Below, in pieces: positions 1 to 8,296 of a DNA stretch of 64,000 nt (positions within the stretch are counted from its first letter, which is position 1; each line of letters opens with the position of its first letter). Both the position numbers and the translations under genes were made by a program. Origin of the DNA: DATAGF01 sp963819845 (GTDB lineage Bacteria > Actinomycetota > Thermoleophilia > Miltoncostaeales > Miltoncostaeaceae); NCBI GenBank assembly GCA_963819845.1, contig CAWFXQ010000016.1, forward strand, positions 186,001-250,000, in the 5' to 3' direction. Under the pieces are notes generated by a model. That model worked only from the letters and a program-made list of their open reading frames with translations. It was not told where the DNA came from and made no database searches.

Positions 1-702
1 GTTCGGCGGGAAGGTCGTCTCGGCCGTGTACTTGCCCTCGAGCATCCCCGAGGAGTGGGGCACGCGCACGAACAGGCCCGTGTCGGCCTCCCGCGCGCCG
101 TCAACGAGGTCGCCGCCCGGGTCCTGCTCCAGGATGTTGTGGATCATCGTCAGCGACGTGATCGGGCGCCGCGACAGCGCCGCCAGGCCCTCGTCCCGCC
201 AACCGATCTTGGGGCCGAGGGAGACGCCGTACGTGCGCACCTTGCCCTCGGCGACCAGGCCCTCGAGGGCCGCGAAGAGCTCGTCCGAGCCGATCGCGTC
301 CATGCGCGGGTTGTGGAGCTGGTAGACGTCGATGCGGTCGGTGCCCAGGCGCTCGAGGCTCCGCTCGCAGGAGCGGCGGACGAAGGCCGGCGACCAGTCG
401 TGCGGCAGCTCCCGCTGGCCGCGGGGGCCGGTGTTCGAGTACCAGTCGTAGCCCACCTTGGTGGAGTAGACGACCTCGTCGCGGCGGCCGTCGAACGCCT
501 CGGCCAGAAGCGTCTCCCCACGGCCGTTCCCGTACGAGTCGGCCGTGTCGTAGAGCGTGATGCCGCGCTCGAGCGCGGCGCGCAGGAGGGCGACCGCCTC
601 GCGGTCGTCGTGCTCGCCCCACCAGCCGGTCGCCAGCGTCCAGACGCCGAAGCCGACCTCCGAGACGGTGACGTCCGTGCGGGGGAGGGTGCGGTAGCGC
701 AT
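1..702 (-). CDS. Aldo/keto reductase (3' end outside window)
   Basis: The N-terminal 234 residues of an NAD(P)H-dependent aldo/keto reductase are read from an ATG at 702. Visible family features are the opening strand (VSEVGFGVWTLATGWWG), the catalytic Asp/Tyr region (ALERGITLYDTADSYGNG), the catalytic Lys in YSTKVGYDW and the RLGTDRIDVYQLHNP strand with its His. These are hallmarks of the (beta/alpha)8 barrel family. The gene runs off the window start in frame, so the C-terminal cofactor-binding part is not visible. It is divergent from the small gene at 723 with only 20 bases between them. The substrate cannot be inferred. Confidence 0.93.
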   Translation of the reverse strand, partial: MRYRTLPRTDVTVSEVGFGVWTLATGWWGEHDDREAVALLRAALERGITLYDTADSYGNGRGETLLAEAFDGRRDEVVYSTKVGYDWYSNTGPRGQRELPHDWSPAFVRRSCERSLERLGTDRIDVYQLHNPRMDAIGSDELFAALEGLVAEGKVRTYGVSLGPKIGWRDEGLAALSRRPITSLTMIHNILEQDPGGDLVDGAREADTGLFVRVPHSSGMLEGKYTAETTFPPN

Positions 703-722
703 GGGCGGATGCTAGCGGCCGC

Positions 723-1049
723 ATGGCGGCCCGCGGCGATAGCCTCCCTGTCGTGACCCTCTACGGAACCGAGATCTCCTTCCGCCTGGGGCCCGGGACG
801 GTCAACGAGGCCCGCGGGCACGCCCGCAGGCTCGCCGCCGCCGCCTCCGGCTGCCGCCGCCACGTCCTGTTCGTCGACGCCGACGCCGGGGACTACGGGT
901 GCCTGGCCGAGTGGGAGCGCCGAGAGGACGCCGAGGGCTTCGGCGCGCGCCCGGCGACCCGCGCCGAGCTGGATCTTCTCGAGGAGCGCCTCGGGAAGGC
1001 GCCCCGCGTGCGGCTCTACTCGATGGAGGAGGCGCCGTCGCCGACCTGA
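723..1049 (+). CDS. Small ABM-like (dimeric alpha/beta barrel) protein
   Basis: This is a 108-residue protein. The segment LFVDADAGDYGCLAEWERREDAEGF resembles in pattern the strand-helix core of antibiotic-biosynthesis-monooxygenase (ABM) or stress-responsive dimeric alpha/beta barrel proteins, where a Glu/Trp-containing segment follows the second strand. A GTG at 753 (VTLYGTEISF) is an equally likely start because the residues before it look non-structural. Its 3' end lies about 18 bases from the start region of the dehydrogenase gene that follows, so the two are probably co-transcribed. The function is unknown and the ABM assignment is tentative. Confidence 0.55.
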   Translation: MAARGDSLPVVTLYGTEISFRLGPGTVNEARGHARRLAAAASGCRRHVLFVDADAGDYGCLAEWERREDAEGFGARPATRAELDLLEERLGKAPRVRLYSMEEAPSPT

Positions 1050-1066
1050 CCCAGTCGCGGACCCTG

Positions 1067-2143
1067 GTGGTCATGGGGGGCGACCAGACCGGCCAGGAGC
1101 TCCTCGAGGAGGCCCTCCGGGTGCTCGACCCCGACGTCACCGGGCTCCCGCTCGAGTTCGAGCGCCACGACCTGTCGCTGGAGAACCGGCGCCGCACCCG
1201 CAACCAGGTCGTCTTCGACGCGTCGGCGGCCGTCGTGCGCCACGGCTTCGGCCTCAAGGCCGCGACCATCACGCCCGAGGGCGCGGAGGACGTCGGCAGC
1301 CCCAACGCCCTGCTGCGCGAGGCGATCGGCGGCAAGGTCATCATCCGCACGGGCCGGCGGCTGTCGGGCGTGCGGCCGATCGGGGGCATCCACGCGCCGA
1401 TCTCGATCGTTCGGATGGCGGTCAACGACGCCTACAACGCCCGCGAGTACCGCGAGGCCGACGGCGACGACGAGGTCGCCTGGCGCGTGGAGCGCATCTC
1501 GCGGCGCACCTGCCGGGCGGTCGCCGAGTTCTCCTTCCAGCAGGCCCGGCGCATGCACGCGACGGTCTTCGGCGGCCCCAAGTGGACCGTCTCCCCGGTC
1601 TACGAGGGCATGATGAAGGAGGAGCTCGATGCCGCCGCGGCGCGTCACCCCGACGTGCGCTACCGCCCGATGCTCATCGACGCGCTGTACGCGGCCCTGA
1701 TCAGCCACGGCGGCGACGCCCTGGTCGTGCCCGCGCTCAACCGCGACGGCGACTGCCTCTCGGACATGGTGCTGCAGCTCTTCGGCTCGATCGCCGGGGC
1801 CGAGTCCCAGCTCCTGGCCTTCGACGAGGACTTCCGGGCCTCGGCGGTCATGGCCGAGGCGCCCCACGGCACCGCCCCCACGCTGCAGGGCAAGAACGTG
1901 GCCAACCCGCTCGCGATGATCCTGGCGGGCGCCTCGGTGCTCCCCTACATGCAGGACGAGCACGCCTCCGTGGTGTCGCGGGCGATCTACGAGGGGGCGC
2001 TGGAGGCGATCGCCGAGGACGTCCGCACCGCCGACCTGGGCGGCCACGTCGGCACCGACGAGTTCACCGACGAGGTCATCAAGCGCGTCCGCACCAAGCT
2101 CGACGTCTGGGCCGCCCTGGGCGAGAGCGCCATGCGCTACTGA
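1067..2143 (+). CDS. Isocitrate/isopropylmalate dehydrogenase family protein
   Basis: A protein of about 358 residues from the beta-decarboxylating dehydrogenase family, which oxidises a 2-hydroxy acid such as isocitrate or 3-isopropylmalate with NAD(P). Family signatures are GGDQTGQELL at the N-terminus, LKAATITPEG and SPNALLREAIGG (substrate loop), the catalytic region ALNRDGDCLSDM and the nucleotide-binding HGTAPTLQGKNVANPLAMIL. The LKAATITPEG form resembles eukaryote-like isocitrate dehydrogenases, while the length fits either enzyme. The usual NLFGDILSD motif is altered to NRDGDCLSD. No strong ribosome site decides the start; GTG 1067 or ATG 1073 places the first strand correctly. Substrate specificity is unresolved. 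Confidence 0.88.
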   Translation: MVMGGDQTGQELLEEALRVLDPDVTGLPLEFERHDLSLENRRRTRNQVVFDASAAVVRHGFGLKAATITPEGAEDVGSPNALLREAIGGKVIIRTGRRLSGVRPIGGIHAPISIVRMAVNDAYNAREYREADGDDEVAWRVERISRRTCRAVAEFSFQQARRMHATVFGGPKWTVSPVYEGMMKEELDAAAARHPDVRYRPMLIDALYAALISHGGDALVVPALNRDGDCLSDMVLQLFGSIAGAESQLLAFDEDFRASAVMAEAPHGTAPTLQGKNVANPLAMILAGASVLPYMQDEHASVVSRAIYEGALEAIAEDVRTADLGGHVGTDEFTDEVIKRVRTKLDVWAALGESAMRY

Positions 2144-2347
2144 TCCGGAGCCCGGCCCTCCGAGCCCGAGCGCCGCCCCTCGTGCCCCTGGGAGATCCAG
2201 GGATCAGCGCGATGAGGCCCGCGAGCAGGACCAAGCCCGAGATGCTGATGGCGAGCAGCGCGGCCTGTGCGTCGGGCCGGCGATCCCCCCGAGGATCCCG
2301 AGCGGTCAGGCGGCGCTCACGTCGCGCTGACGAACCCCCGTGCCGGC

Positions 2348-2794
2348 TCAGTCAGCCTCGCCGTCGCTGGGGCCCTCGGCGATGAAGCGCAGCAGGTCCT
2401 CGACCGTGAAGCGGCCGCTCTGCATGGAGGCCACCAGCCCGTAGACCGTCGCCGTGTGGGGGCGCTCGATGACGTAGGCCAGCATGGCCTCGTTGGCCCG
2501 GGACTCCAGCGCGGCGGCGGCCTCGGCGCCCTGCGCCGTCGCCTCGACGCCGTTGGGGCGGGTCTCCGCGAGCCCGGCCTCGACCAGGCGTCCGCAGAGC
2601 GAGGCCACCTCGTCCGGCCCGCCGCCCAGGCGCCCCGCGAGGTCGGTGACGGCGTTGGGGCCGGGGTTGCCCACCAGCTCGCGCAGCACCAGGTAGGTGC
2701 CCTGGGAGAGCCCGGCGTCGGTGACGGTCTGGTCGAGGACTCCGGCCAGCTCTGCGAGGAGCTGCAGGTCGTCCTCGTCGCGGTACATGCCCAC
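2348..2794 (-). CDS. MarR-like winged-helix regulator
   Basis: A 148-residue protein with a winged-helix layout: an N-terminal helix (QLLAELAGVLDQTVTDAGLS), a helix-turn-helix containing LVLRELVGNPGPNAVTDLAGRLGGGPDEVASLCGRL, and a wing (GLAETRPNGVEATAQGAEAA) followed by C-terminal dimerisation helices. This matches the MarR/PadR general fold. Acidic residues are unusually frequent in the recognition helix. It is the last gene of a minus-strand operon starting with the DUF1802 gene. The target and ligand are unknown. Confidence 0.7.
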   Translation of the reverse strand: MGMYRDEDDLQLLAELAGVLDQTVTDAGLSQGTYLVLRELVGNPGPNAVTDLAGRLGGGPDEVASLCGRLVEAGLAETRPNGVEATAQGAEAAAALESRANEAMLAYVIERPHTATVYGLVASMQSGRFTVEDLLRFIAEGPSDGEAD

Positions 2795-2808
2795 CCGCGC
2801 AGCCGCCG

Positions 2809-3135
2809 TCAGGGGCCGAAGCGGTGCGGCGGCGCCGGGCGCACGAGGGTGCGGGTGGCGCCGGCCCAGGTGCGGCCGGTGATCGCGCGGTCGTCGAGGA
2901 TGCGCAGCGCCGACCTCACCACCCCGGCGCGCGCGCCGTGGCCGTGGGTGTTGGCGACCGTGATCTCGAAGTCGTGGTCGCCCGGCTCGCGCACCGGCCG
3001 GCCGTTGGCGCGCGCCAGCGCCACCCGCGCCTCGCTGAGGCGCAGCGGGTCGTCGAGGGTGACGTAGACCTCGAAGAACGTCCAGTCGGCGGGTTGCTCG
3101 GCGAGCATGTCGTCGAAGGCCTCGGTGTGGTTCAC
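2809..3135 (-). CDS. Conserved hypothetical protein, 108 aa
   Basis: An unrecognised soluble protein of 108 residues, with no membrane segment and no cysteines. It starts with GTG at 3135, which overlaps the stop of the upstream ferredoxin gene in the form GTGA; a GGAGGGA ribosome site lies about 6 bases upstream of it. The alternating hydrophobic stretch WTFFEVYVTLDDPLRLSEAR and a C-terminal basic tail suggest a small alpha/beta domain. The tight coupling to a 2Fe-2S ferredoxin-like gene suggests a shared role, but no function can be given. Confidence 0.7.
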   Translation of the reverse strand: MNHTEAFDDMLAEQPADWTFFEVYVTLDDPLRLSEARVALARANGRPVREPGDHDFEITVANTHGHGARAGVVRSALRILDDRAITGRTWAGATRTLVRPAPPHRFGP

Positions 3136-3434
3136 ACCGCTCCCTCCAGCTGCGCGGCCGCCAGGTGCTCCACGGCCTCCCCGCCCGCCAGGTCCCGCTC
3201 CACGATCTCCGGGACGTCGCCGGGCGTCACGGGCGCGTACCACGCGCCCGAGGGGTAGGAGCAGACCACCGGGCCGGCGCCGCAGAGCGGCGCGACGCAG
3301 CCGCACTGGGTCTGCACGACCTCCTCCGACAGGCCCTGGCGCTCGACCTCCCAGGCCAGCGCCGTGTAGACGTCCTGCGCCCCGCGGGAGGCGCAGTCCG
3401 GTCCGCGGCAGACCAGCACGTGGGCGCGCGTCAC
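3132..3434 (-). CDS. (2Fe-2S) thioredoxin-like ferredoxin domain protein
   Basis: A 100-residue protein with the cysteine arrangement of thioredoxin-fold 2Fe-2S ferredoxins: CRGPDC near the N-terminus and QCGCVAPLCGAGPVVCSYP in the middle. Such domains carry electrons as stand-alone proteins or as the NuoE-like part of larger enzymes. The gene overlaps both neighbours by GTGA and so is translationally coupled to the DUF1802 gene upstream and the 108-residue protein downstream. Its redox partner is not evident. The neighbouring menaquinone gene mqnE is divergent, so co-function with it is only a guess. Confidence 0.8.
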   Translation of the reverse strand: MTRAHVLVCRGPDCASRGAQDVYTALAWEVERQGLSEEVVQTQCGCVAPLCGAGPVVCSYPSGAWYAPVTPGDVPEIVERDLAGGEAVEHLAAAQLEGAV

Positions 3435-4042
3435 CGCTGGGCCCCGGCGGCGGCGAGCGCGTCCTCGACGGCCCCGGCCGCCTCCGCGAACCGCTCGTCG
3501 TCGAGGGCCGGCCGGCCGAGGGCGGGCGCGCCGATCGCCTCCGGGAGCTCCACCCAGCTCACGCAGCCGCCGTGGGCGGGCGCGTCCTCGAGCACCGGGG
3601 GCTCCGGCACCGCCCACACGCGCAGCACCGCGGCCCAGAGCGGGTGCTTCCGCCGCCACCGCAGGCGCTCCTCGGCGTACGTCGGCGCGAGGATGTGGAG
3701 GCCGTCGATGGCCTCCAACGCCGCGGGGTCGGCGATCGGGTGCGCCGTGTGGAGCTGCGCGTAGGCGGGCAGCGGCAGGCGCTCGGGCTCGTCGCGCCGG
3801 GCGAGGGGACCGTCGAAGCGGGCCCGCGCCGGAGCCTTCACGAGGTCGGGGCGCTGGTGGGCGTAGGTGGGGAAGAGGTAGAAGCGCGGGTGGGGCAGCT
3901 CGAACCGCTTCTCGCCGATCCCCCCCTTGCGGACGATCAGCACCTGATCGCCGGCCGCGAGGGCGGCGACGGTCACCGCCCACTCCTTCAGGGCATGTTC
4001 CGGCACGGTCGGCAGCGTAGCGCGGTACGGGTGTCCGATCAC
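3431..4042 (-). CDS. DUF1802 family protein
   Basis: A 203-residue protein matching the DUF1802 pattern: HALKEWAVTVAALAAGDQVLIVRKGGIGEKRFEL at the N-terminus, then FYLFPTYAHQRPDLVK and repeated WAVPEP/LLRP-type segments. The family's biochemical role is unknown. The first ATG is at 4042, but GTG 4006 (VPEHALKEW) fits the domain start better and would leave room for a promoter between this gene and the divergent mqnE at 4075. It heads the DUF1802-ferredoxin-hypothetical-MarR operon, in which the first three genes overlap by GTGA. Confidence 0.8.
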   Translation of the reverse strand: MIGHPYRATLPTVPEHALKEWAVTVAALAAGDQVLIVRKGGIGEKRFELPHPRFYLFPTYAHQRPDLVKAPARARFDGPLARRDEPERLPLPAYAQLHTAHPIADPAALEAIDGLHILAPTYAEERLRWRRKHPLWAAVLRVWAVPEPPVLEDAPAHGGCVSWVELPEAIGAPALGRPALDDERFAEAAGAVEDALAAAGAQR

Positions 4043-4074
4043 CGTGACGGGAGCCCCTGGTAACCTCGCGTCCG

Positions 4075-5160
4075 ATGACCGAGGCCATCCTCGCCCGCGC
4101 CGCCGACGGCGGGCGCATCACCCCCGAGGAGGCGGTCGCGCTCTACCGCGATGCACCGCTCGCGGACCTCGGGGCCGCGGCCGACGCGGTCGTCCGCGCC
4201 CGGTACGGCGACGACGTGACCTACAACGTCAACGCCCACCTCAACCCCACCAACATCTGCGTCGTCGGGTGCGGGTTCTGCGCCTTCGCCGTCTGGACCG
4301 AGAAGGACGAGCGCGCGTACGCCTACAGCGTCGACCAGCTCGTGGACCGCGCGGCGCAGCTGGCCGACCTCGGCATCACCGAGCTGCACATCGTCGGCGG
4401 GATGACCAAGGAGTACGACCTCCCCTACTACGAGGAGCTCTTCTCCGAGCTGAAGGCGGCGCTGCCGCACGTGGCGCTCACCGCCCTCACCGCGGTGGAG
4501 GTCAACTTCATCGCCCGGCTGTCGAAGGTCACCAGCGCCGAGGCGCTCCGGCGGCTGCGCGCCGCCGGCCACGACACCATGCCCGGCGGCGGCGCCGAGG
4601 TCTTCAGCCCGCGCGTGCGCAAGATCATCGCCGACCGCAAGGTGCCGGCCGAGACGTGGCTCGCGGTCCACCGCGAGGCCCACGGCCAGGGACTGCGCAC
4701 CAACGCCACCCTCCTGTTCGGGCACTTCGAGACGCCCGAGGAGCAGGTCAACCACATGCGGCAGCTGCGCGAGCTGCAGGACGACACCGGCGGCTTCCAG
4801 GCGTTCATCCCTCTGCCCTTCCTGCCCGGGAACACCGACTTCGCGTACCTGCCCGGGCCGACGCGCGAGGAGAAGCTGCGCACGATCGCCGTCGCCCGGC
4901 TGTTCCTCGACAACTTCCCCCACATCAAGGGCCACTGGGTGATGCTGGGCGAGGAGATCACCGCGGATGCGTTGAGCTTCGGGCTCGACGACCTCTCGGG
5001 CACCCTCACCGAGGAGCGCATCGCCCACGCCACCACGGTCCAGACGCCCCTGGGGCTGTCGCAGGAGCGGATGCAGACCCTCATACGGGCCGGCGGGAGG
5101 GCGCCGGTGGAGCGCAACACCCTCTACGGCCCGGTGGAGCGCGACGAGGTCGTCGCCTAG
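4075..5160 (+). CDS. mqnE: Aminofutalosine synthase MqnE
   Basis: A 361-residue radical-SAM enzyme that adds chorismate-derived 3-(1-carboxyvinyl)oxybenzoate to the S-adenosylmethionine adenosyl radical, giving aminofutalosine, the first intermediate of the futalosine menaquinone pathway. The 4Fe-4S motif is CVVGCGFC (C-x3-C-x2-C) at about residues 62-69. The segments HIVGGMTKEYDLPYY, PGGGAEVFSPRVRK, NATLLFGHFETPEEQ and LRELQDDTGGFQAFIPLPF follow the MqnE rather than the MqnC pattern. No other menaquinone gene is beside it. ATG 4075 is a clear start and aligns with the family length. Confidence 0.93.
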   Translation: MTEAILARAADGGRITPEEAVALYRDAPLADLGAAADAVVRARYGDDVTYNVNAHLNPTNICVVGCGFCAFAVWTEKDERAYAYSVDQLVDRAAQLADLGITELHIVGGMTKEYDLPYYEELFSELKAALPHVALTALTAVEVNFIARLSKVTSAEALRRLRAAGHDTMPGGGAEVFSPRVRKIIADRKVPAETWLAVHREAHGQGLRTNATLLFGHFETPEEQVNHMRQLRELQDDTGGFQAFIPLPFLPGNTDFAYLPGPTREEKLRTIAVARLFLDNFPHIKGHWVMLGEEITADALSFGLDDLSGTLTEERIAHATTVQTPLGLSQERMQTLIRAGGRAPVERNTLYGPVERDEVVA

Positions 5161-5161
5161 C

Positions 5162-5545
5162 CGCCGGCACTACACGCGGGCCGAGGCGTCGGCGCTCATC
5201 GGCCCCCTGGGCGCGCTCATCGCCGAGATGCGCGAGGCGCGGGCCGTGATGGCCGACCGGGAGCGCGCCGCCCGGCTGGGCGCCGTCGCCGGGGGGAACG
5301 GCGGCGGGGTCGACGGCTCCGTCTTCGCGGCGGCCGCGCTGCGCTTCACCCGCGGCCTCGCCCAGATCGACCGCTGGGGCGTGATCGTGCGCGACCTCGA
5401 CACCGGCATCTGCGACTTCCCGGCGCTCCGCGAGGGCCGCGAGGTCTACCTGTGCTGGCGGGTCGGGGAGGAGCGCCTCGCGTGGTGGCACGAGACCGGC
5501 GCCGGCTTCGCCGGCCGCCGGCCGCTCGACGACCTGATTCCCTAG
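5162..5545 (+). CDS. DUF2203 family protein, start codon not identifiable
   Basis: This is a short acidic protein with the DUF2203 pattern: HYTRAEASALIGPLGALIAEMREAR at the N-terminus and DRWGVIVRDLDTGICDFPALREGREVYLCWRVGEERLAWWHE at the C-terminus. The family occurs in many bacteria with unknown function. The conserved N-terminus begins 2 bases after the mqnE stop, but no ATG, GTG or TTG is in frame there; the first in-frame ATG is at 5228 and would remove the conserved opening helix. A lost base near 5155 or a non-standard start would explain this. It is probably co-transcribed with mqnE. Confidence 0.72.
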   Translation, partial: RRHYTRAEASALIGPLGALIAEMREARAVMADRERAARLGAVAGGNGGGVDGSVFAAAALRFTRGLAQIDRWGVIVRDLDTGICDFPALREGREVYLCWRVGEERLAWWHETGAGFAGRRPLDDLIP

Positions 5546-6357
5546 GCCAGGGGCCTGCGGCGTAGGCCTGCGCCGCACGCCAGCGCCAGCAGGACGCACC
5601 ACGCGAGCGTCCAGGCGACGCTGCCCCACCCCGAGGCGGGGACCAGGATCTCGTTGCCGTTGATCTCCAGGGATGGCGCCGCGGGGCCGCCCGCGTCGCG
5701 GGCCTGGAGCTCGGAGATCATGGGGGAGACGATCGCCCGCGGCGAGACGTAGTAGAGGCCCTCCACGGCTCCCTCGGCGGTGCCGATCTGGCCCTGGTCG
5801 GCGGCGGCCTTCAGGTTGACGGCCGCCTGGGCCGTGATGAAGACGGCGAGGCCGAACGCGCCCGCGGCCAGGGGGCCCACGGCCGAGCTCGCCGCGGCGG
5901 ACGCCAGCATCGCCAGGAGCAGGCCGACCGCCACGGCCAGGGCGTGGACGGCGAGAGGGCCGTCGAGGCCGCGCCCGAGGGCCAGGCTGCCGGCCTGAAG
6001 CGCCAGGCCCCAGGCGGCGAGGACGGCCGCGAGGACGGCGACGCGCGCGCCCACGGCCGCCGCGGCCACCTCGGGCCGCGACGCCCCCGATCCGACCAGC
6101 AGGCCGAGGTGGCCCGCTCGCGCGTCGCGGTTGAGCGCGGTCGCGCCGAGCGGCACGGCGAGCACCAGGCCGCCGAGCAGGAGCAGCGATGCGCCGCCGC
6201 TGCGCAGGGCATCGGCCCGCTCGAGGCCCTCGTCGGCGGCCGCGACGGCCGCGATCGCGAGCGCGGCCGCGATCCCGGCGGCGGCGACGGCCCGGAGCCA
6301 GGGGCGCCGGGCCAGGCGCAGCGCCTGCGCCCCGCCCAGCCGCGCGAGGCGGGTCAC
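5542..6357 (-). CDS. ABC transporter permease (ABC-2-like)
   Basis: A 271-residue membrane protein with about six hydrophobic helices, for example AVAAAGIAAALAIAAVAA, LLLLGGLVLAVPLGA and WTLAWCVLLALACGAG. The periplasmic-side loop before the last helix carries the only strongly polar stretch. The GTG start at 6357 overlaps the stop of the upstream ATPase gene as GTGA, so the two form one transporter. Layout and size fit ABC-2-type permeases used for export. Its 3' end overlaps that of the convergent DUF2203 gene by 4 bases. The substrate is unknown. Confidence 0.75.
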   Translation of the reverse strand: MTRLARLGGAQALRLARRPWLRAVAAAGIAAALAIAAVAAADEGLERADALRSGGASLLLLGGLVLAVPLGATALNRDARAGHLGLLVGSGASRPEVAAAAVGARVAVLAAVLAAWGLALQAGSLALGRGLDGPLAVHALAVAVGLLLAMLASAAASSAVGPLAAGAFGLAVFITAQAAVNLKAAADQGQIGTAEGAVEGLYYVSPRAIVSPMISELQARDAGGPAAPSLEINGNEILVPASGWGSVAWTLAWCVLLALACGAGLRRRPLA

Positions 6358-6950
6358 CGCGGGGCCCCGTCGGCCAGGTCCAAGCGCCCCCCGAGGGCGG
6401 GGGCGAGCCCGCCCGGTCGCGACGACGCGGCCAGCACGGCCGCGCCGCGCCCGCGCGCCCGGGCGATCTCGCGCATGCAATCGGCCAGCAGCCAGGGATC
6501 GTCGAGCACCACCAGCGGCGGGTCGCCCGCGATCGCGAGCGCCAGGCTCAAGCGCCGCCAGCCCTCGGGGTCGAGCCGCCCGGTGCGCCAGCGGGCCACG
6601 AAGCCCAGGCCGGCGCGCTCGACGGCGTCGGCGCCGGTCGCCCGCGGGTCGGCCGTGCCGCGCAGCGCGGCGACCATCCGGGCGGTCTCGTCCACGCGCA
6701 GCCCGGCCGCGAAGCCCGTGCCCTGCGGCCCGTAGCCGACGGCGGCCGGCAGGCGGACGTCGCCGCCGCGCGGCACCAGCCCCAGGATGCCGCGCAGGAG
6801 GCTGGTCTTCCCGGCCCCCGTGGGGCCGGTCACCAGGAGCCCCTCGCCGGGGCCCAGGCGCAGCGAGACGCCGCGGACGGCCGCGTCGGGGCCCCCGTGG
6901 TAGCGGACCTCCAGGCCGTCGGCGACGAGAGCGGGCTCCGCGCCGGTCAC
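6354..6950 (-). CDS. ABC transporter ATP-binding protein, degenerate
   Basis: A 198-residue ATPase with a clear Walker A (GPTGAGKTS) and a Q-loop-like segment (VGYGPQGTG). The signature motif is poor (DPEGWRRLSLALAI in place of LSGGQ), Walker B ends LVVLDDPW with Asp in place of the catalytic Glu, and no switch His is visible. It is shorter than usual (220-300 residues). It is translationally coupled by GTGA overlaps to phosphomannomutase upstream and its permease downstream. Reduced ATPases of this kind occur in heme-exporter-like and specialised transporters, but the cargo cannot be inferred here. Confidence 0.78.
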   Translation of the reverse strand: MTGAEPALVADGLEVRYHGGPDAAVRGVSLRLGPGEGLLVTGPTGAGKTSLLRGILGLVPRGGDVRLPAAVGYGPQGTGFAAGLRVDETARMVAALRGTADPRATGADAVERAGLGFVARWRTGRLDPEGWRRLSLALAIAGDPPLVVLDDPWLLADCMREIARARGRGAAVLAASSRPGGLAPALGGRLDLADGAPR

Positions 6951-8296
6951 CCGGAGCGGATGACCTCCAGCACCTCGTCCCGGCGGCGCTCCATGTCCTG
7001 CTCGGAGGCGAGCGACTCGAGGTTGAGGCGCAGCAGCGGCTCGGTGTTCGAGGGACGCACGTTGAAGTGCCAGTCGTCGTACTCGACCGAGAGGCCGTCG
7101 ATCTCGCGCCGGCGCCCGTCGGCGTAGCGGTCCCGCAGGCGCTGGATGGCGGCCTGCGCGTCCTCGACCGTGGAGTTGATCTCGCCCGACACGTGGTAGC
7201 GCTCGCGGAACCCGGCCACCATCTCCGACAGGGGAGTCCCGGCCACGGCGACCATCTCCATCACCAGCAGGGCCGGGATGAGGCCGCTGTCGGCGTAGGA
7301 GAAGTCGCGGAAGTAGTAGTGGCCGCTCACCTCGCCCGCGAAGAGCGCGTCCACCTCGCGCATGCGGCGCTTGATGAACGCGTGCCCGACGCGCCACATG
7401 TCGGGCGTGCCGCCCGCCGCGGCGATGGTGTCGCGCACGGCCCAGGACGCGCGCAGGTCGTAGACCACGGCGGCCGGGCCGTACCGCTCCAGCAGGTGCC
7501 GCGCGAGCAGCGCCGCGAGGAAGTCGCCGGGCACGAACTCGCCGGCGTCGTCGATGAAGAAGCAGCGGTCGGCGTCGCCGTCGAAGGCGATGCCGAGGTC
7601 GGCCCCCTCCTCGCGCACCTTGGCCATGATGAACTCGCGGTTCTCGGGCAGCAGCGGGTTGGGCTCGTGGTTGGGGAAGGTGCCGTCGATGTCGAGGAAG
7701 AACGGCACCGCGTCGATGTGGATGCGCTCGAGGGCCGGCGGCAGGAACAGGCCCGCCATCCCGTTGGCCGCGTCCAGCACCACGCGCAGGTCCCGCACCG
7801 CCGCCGGGTCGACGAACGACATGCAGCGGTCGATGTAGGGCTCCAGCAGGCCGTCGTCGCGCCCGCGCGCGCCGGGCGCCGCCGCCGCGGCGGGCCCGTC
7901 GGCCGCGATGCGGCCCACCTCGGCGATGCCCGTGTCGCCCGACAGCGGCAGAGCCCCGGCGGTCACCATCTTCAGGCCCGTGTAGCGCGCGGGGTTGTGG
8001 CTCGCCGTGACGCAGGCGCCCGCGTCGTAGCCGCCGTCGGCGACGGCGAAGTAGAGCATCTCGGTGGCGCACAGCCCCAGCTCGACGACGTCCGCTCCGG
8101 CGGCCAGCGCCCCCTCGGCGACGGCCTCGGCCATCGACGGCGACGACAGGCGCGCGTCGTACCCCAGGGCCATCCTCCGGGCGCCGGTCACGGCGACGAA
8201 GGCCGCCCCGGCGCGCCGCCCGCCCTCCTCGTCGATCTCGTCCGGGTAGACGCCCCGGATGTCGTACGCCTTGAAGACCGCCGGGTCCAGGGTCAC
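6947..8296 (-). CDS. Phosphomannomutase/phosphoglucomutase
   Basis: A 449-residue alpha-D-phosphohexomutase that interconverts hexose 1- and 6-phosphates for nucleotide-sugar and cell-envelope synthesis. All four family motifs are present: the phosphoserine loop CVTASHNPARYTG, the metal loop AFDGDADRCFF, the sugar loop FAGEVSGHYYF and the phosphate-binding loop NVRPSNTEPLLRL. The GTG start at 8296 overlaps the upstream HIT gene stop (GTGA), and its own stop overlaps the ABC ATPase start the same way. The length is typical. Mannose versus glucose preference cannot be read from the sequence. Confidence 0.94.
   Translation of the reverse strand: MTLDPAVFKAYDIRGVYPDEIDEEGGRRAGAAFVAVTGARRMALGYDARLSSPSMAEAVAEGALAAGADVVELGLCATEMLYFAVADGGYDAGACVTASHNPARYTGLKMVTAGALPLSGDTGIAEVGRIAADGPAAAAAPGARGRDDGLLEPYIDRCMSFVDPAAVRDLRVVLDAANGMAGLFLPPALERIHIDAVPFFLDIDGTFPNHEPNPLLPENREFIMAKVREEGADLGIAFDGDADRCFFIDDAGEFVPGDFLAALLARHLLERYGPAAVVYDLRASWAVRDTIAAAGGTPDMWRVGHAFIKRRMREVDALFAGEVSGHYYFRDFSYADSGLIPALLVMEMVAVAGTPLSEMVAGFRERYHVSGEINSTVEDAQAAIQRLRDRYADGRRREIDGLSVEYDDWHFNVRPSNTEPLLRLNLESLASEQDMERRRDEVLEVIRSG

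Noticed and set aside
2150..2340. A hydrophobic minus-strand stretch (ALLAISISGLVLLAGLIALI) after the dehydrogenase gene
   Set aside because: It could be the last helix of a decayed transporter, but no start, no second helix and a frame change upstream. Too little to call.
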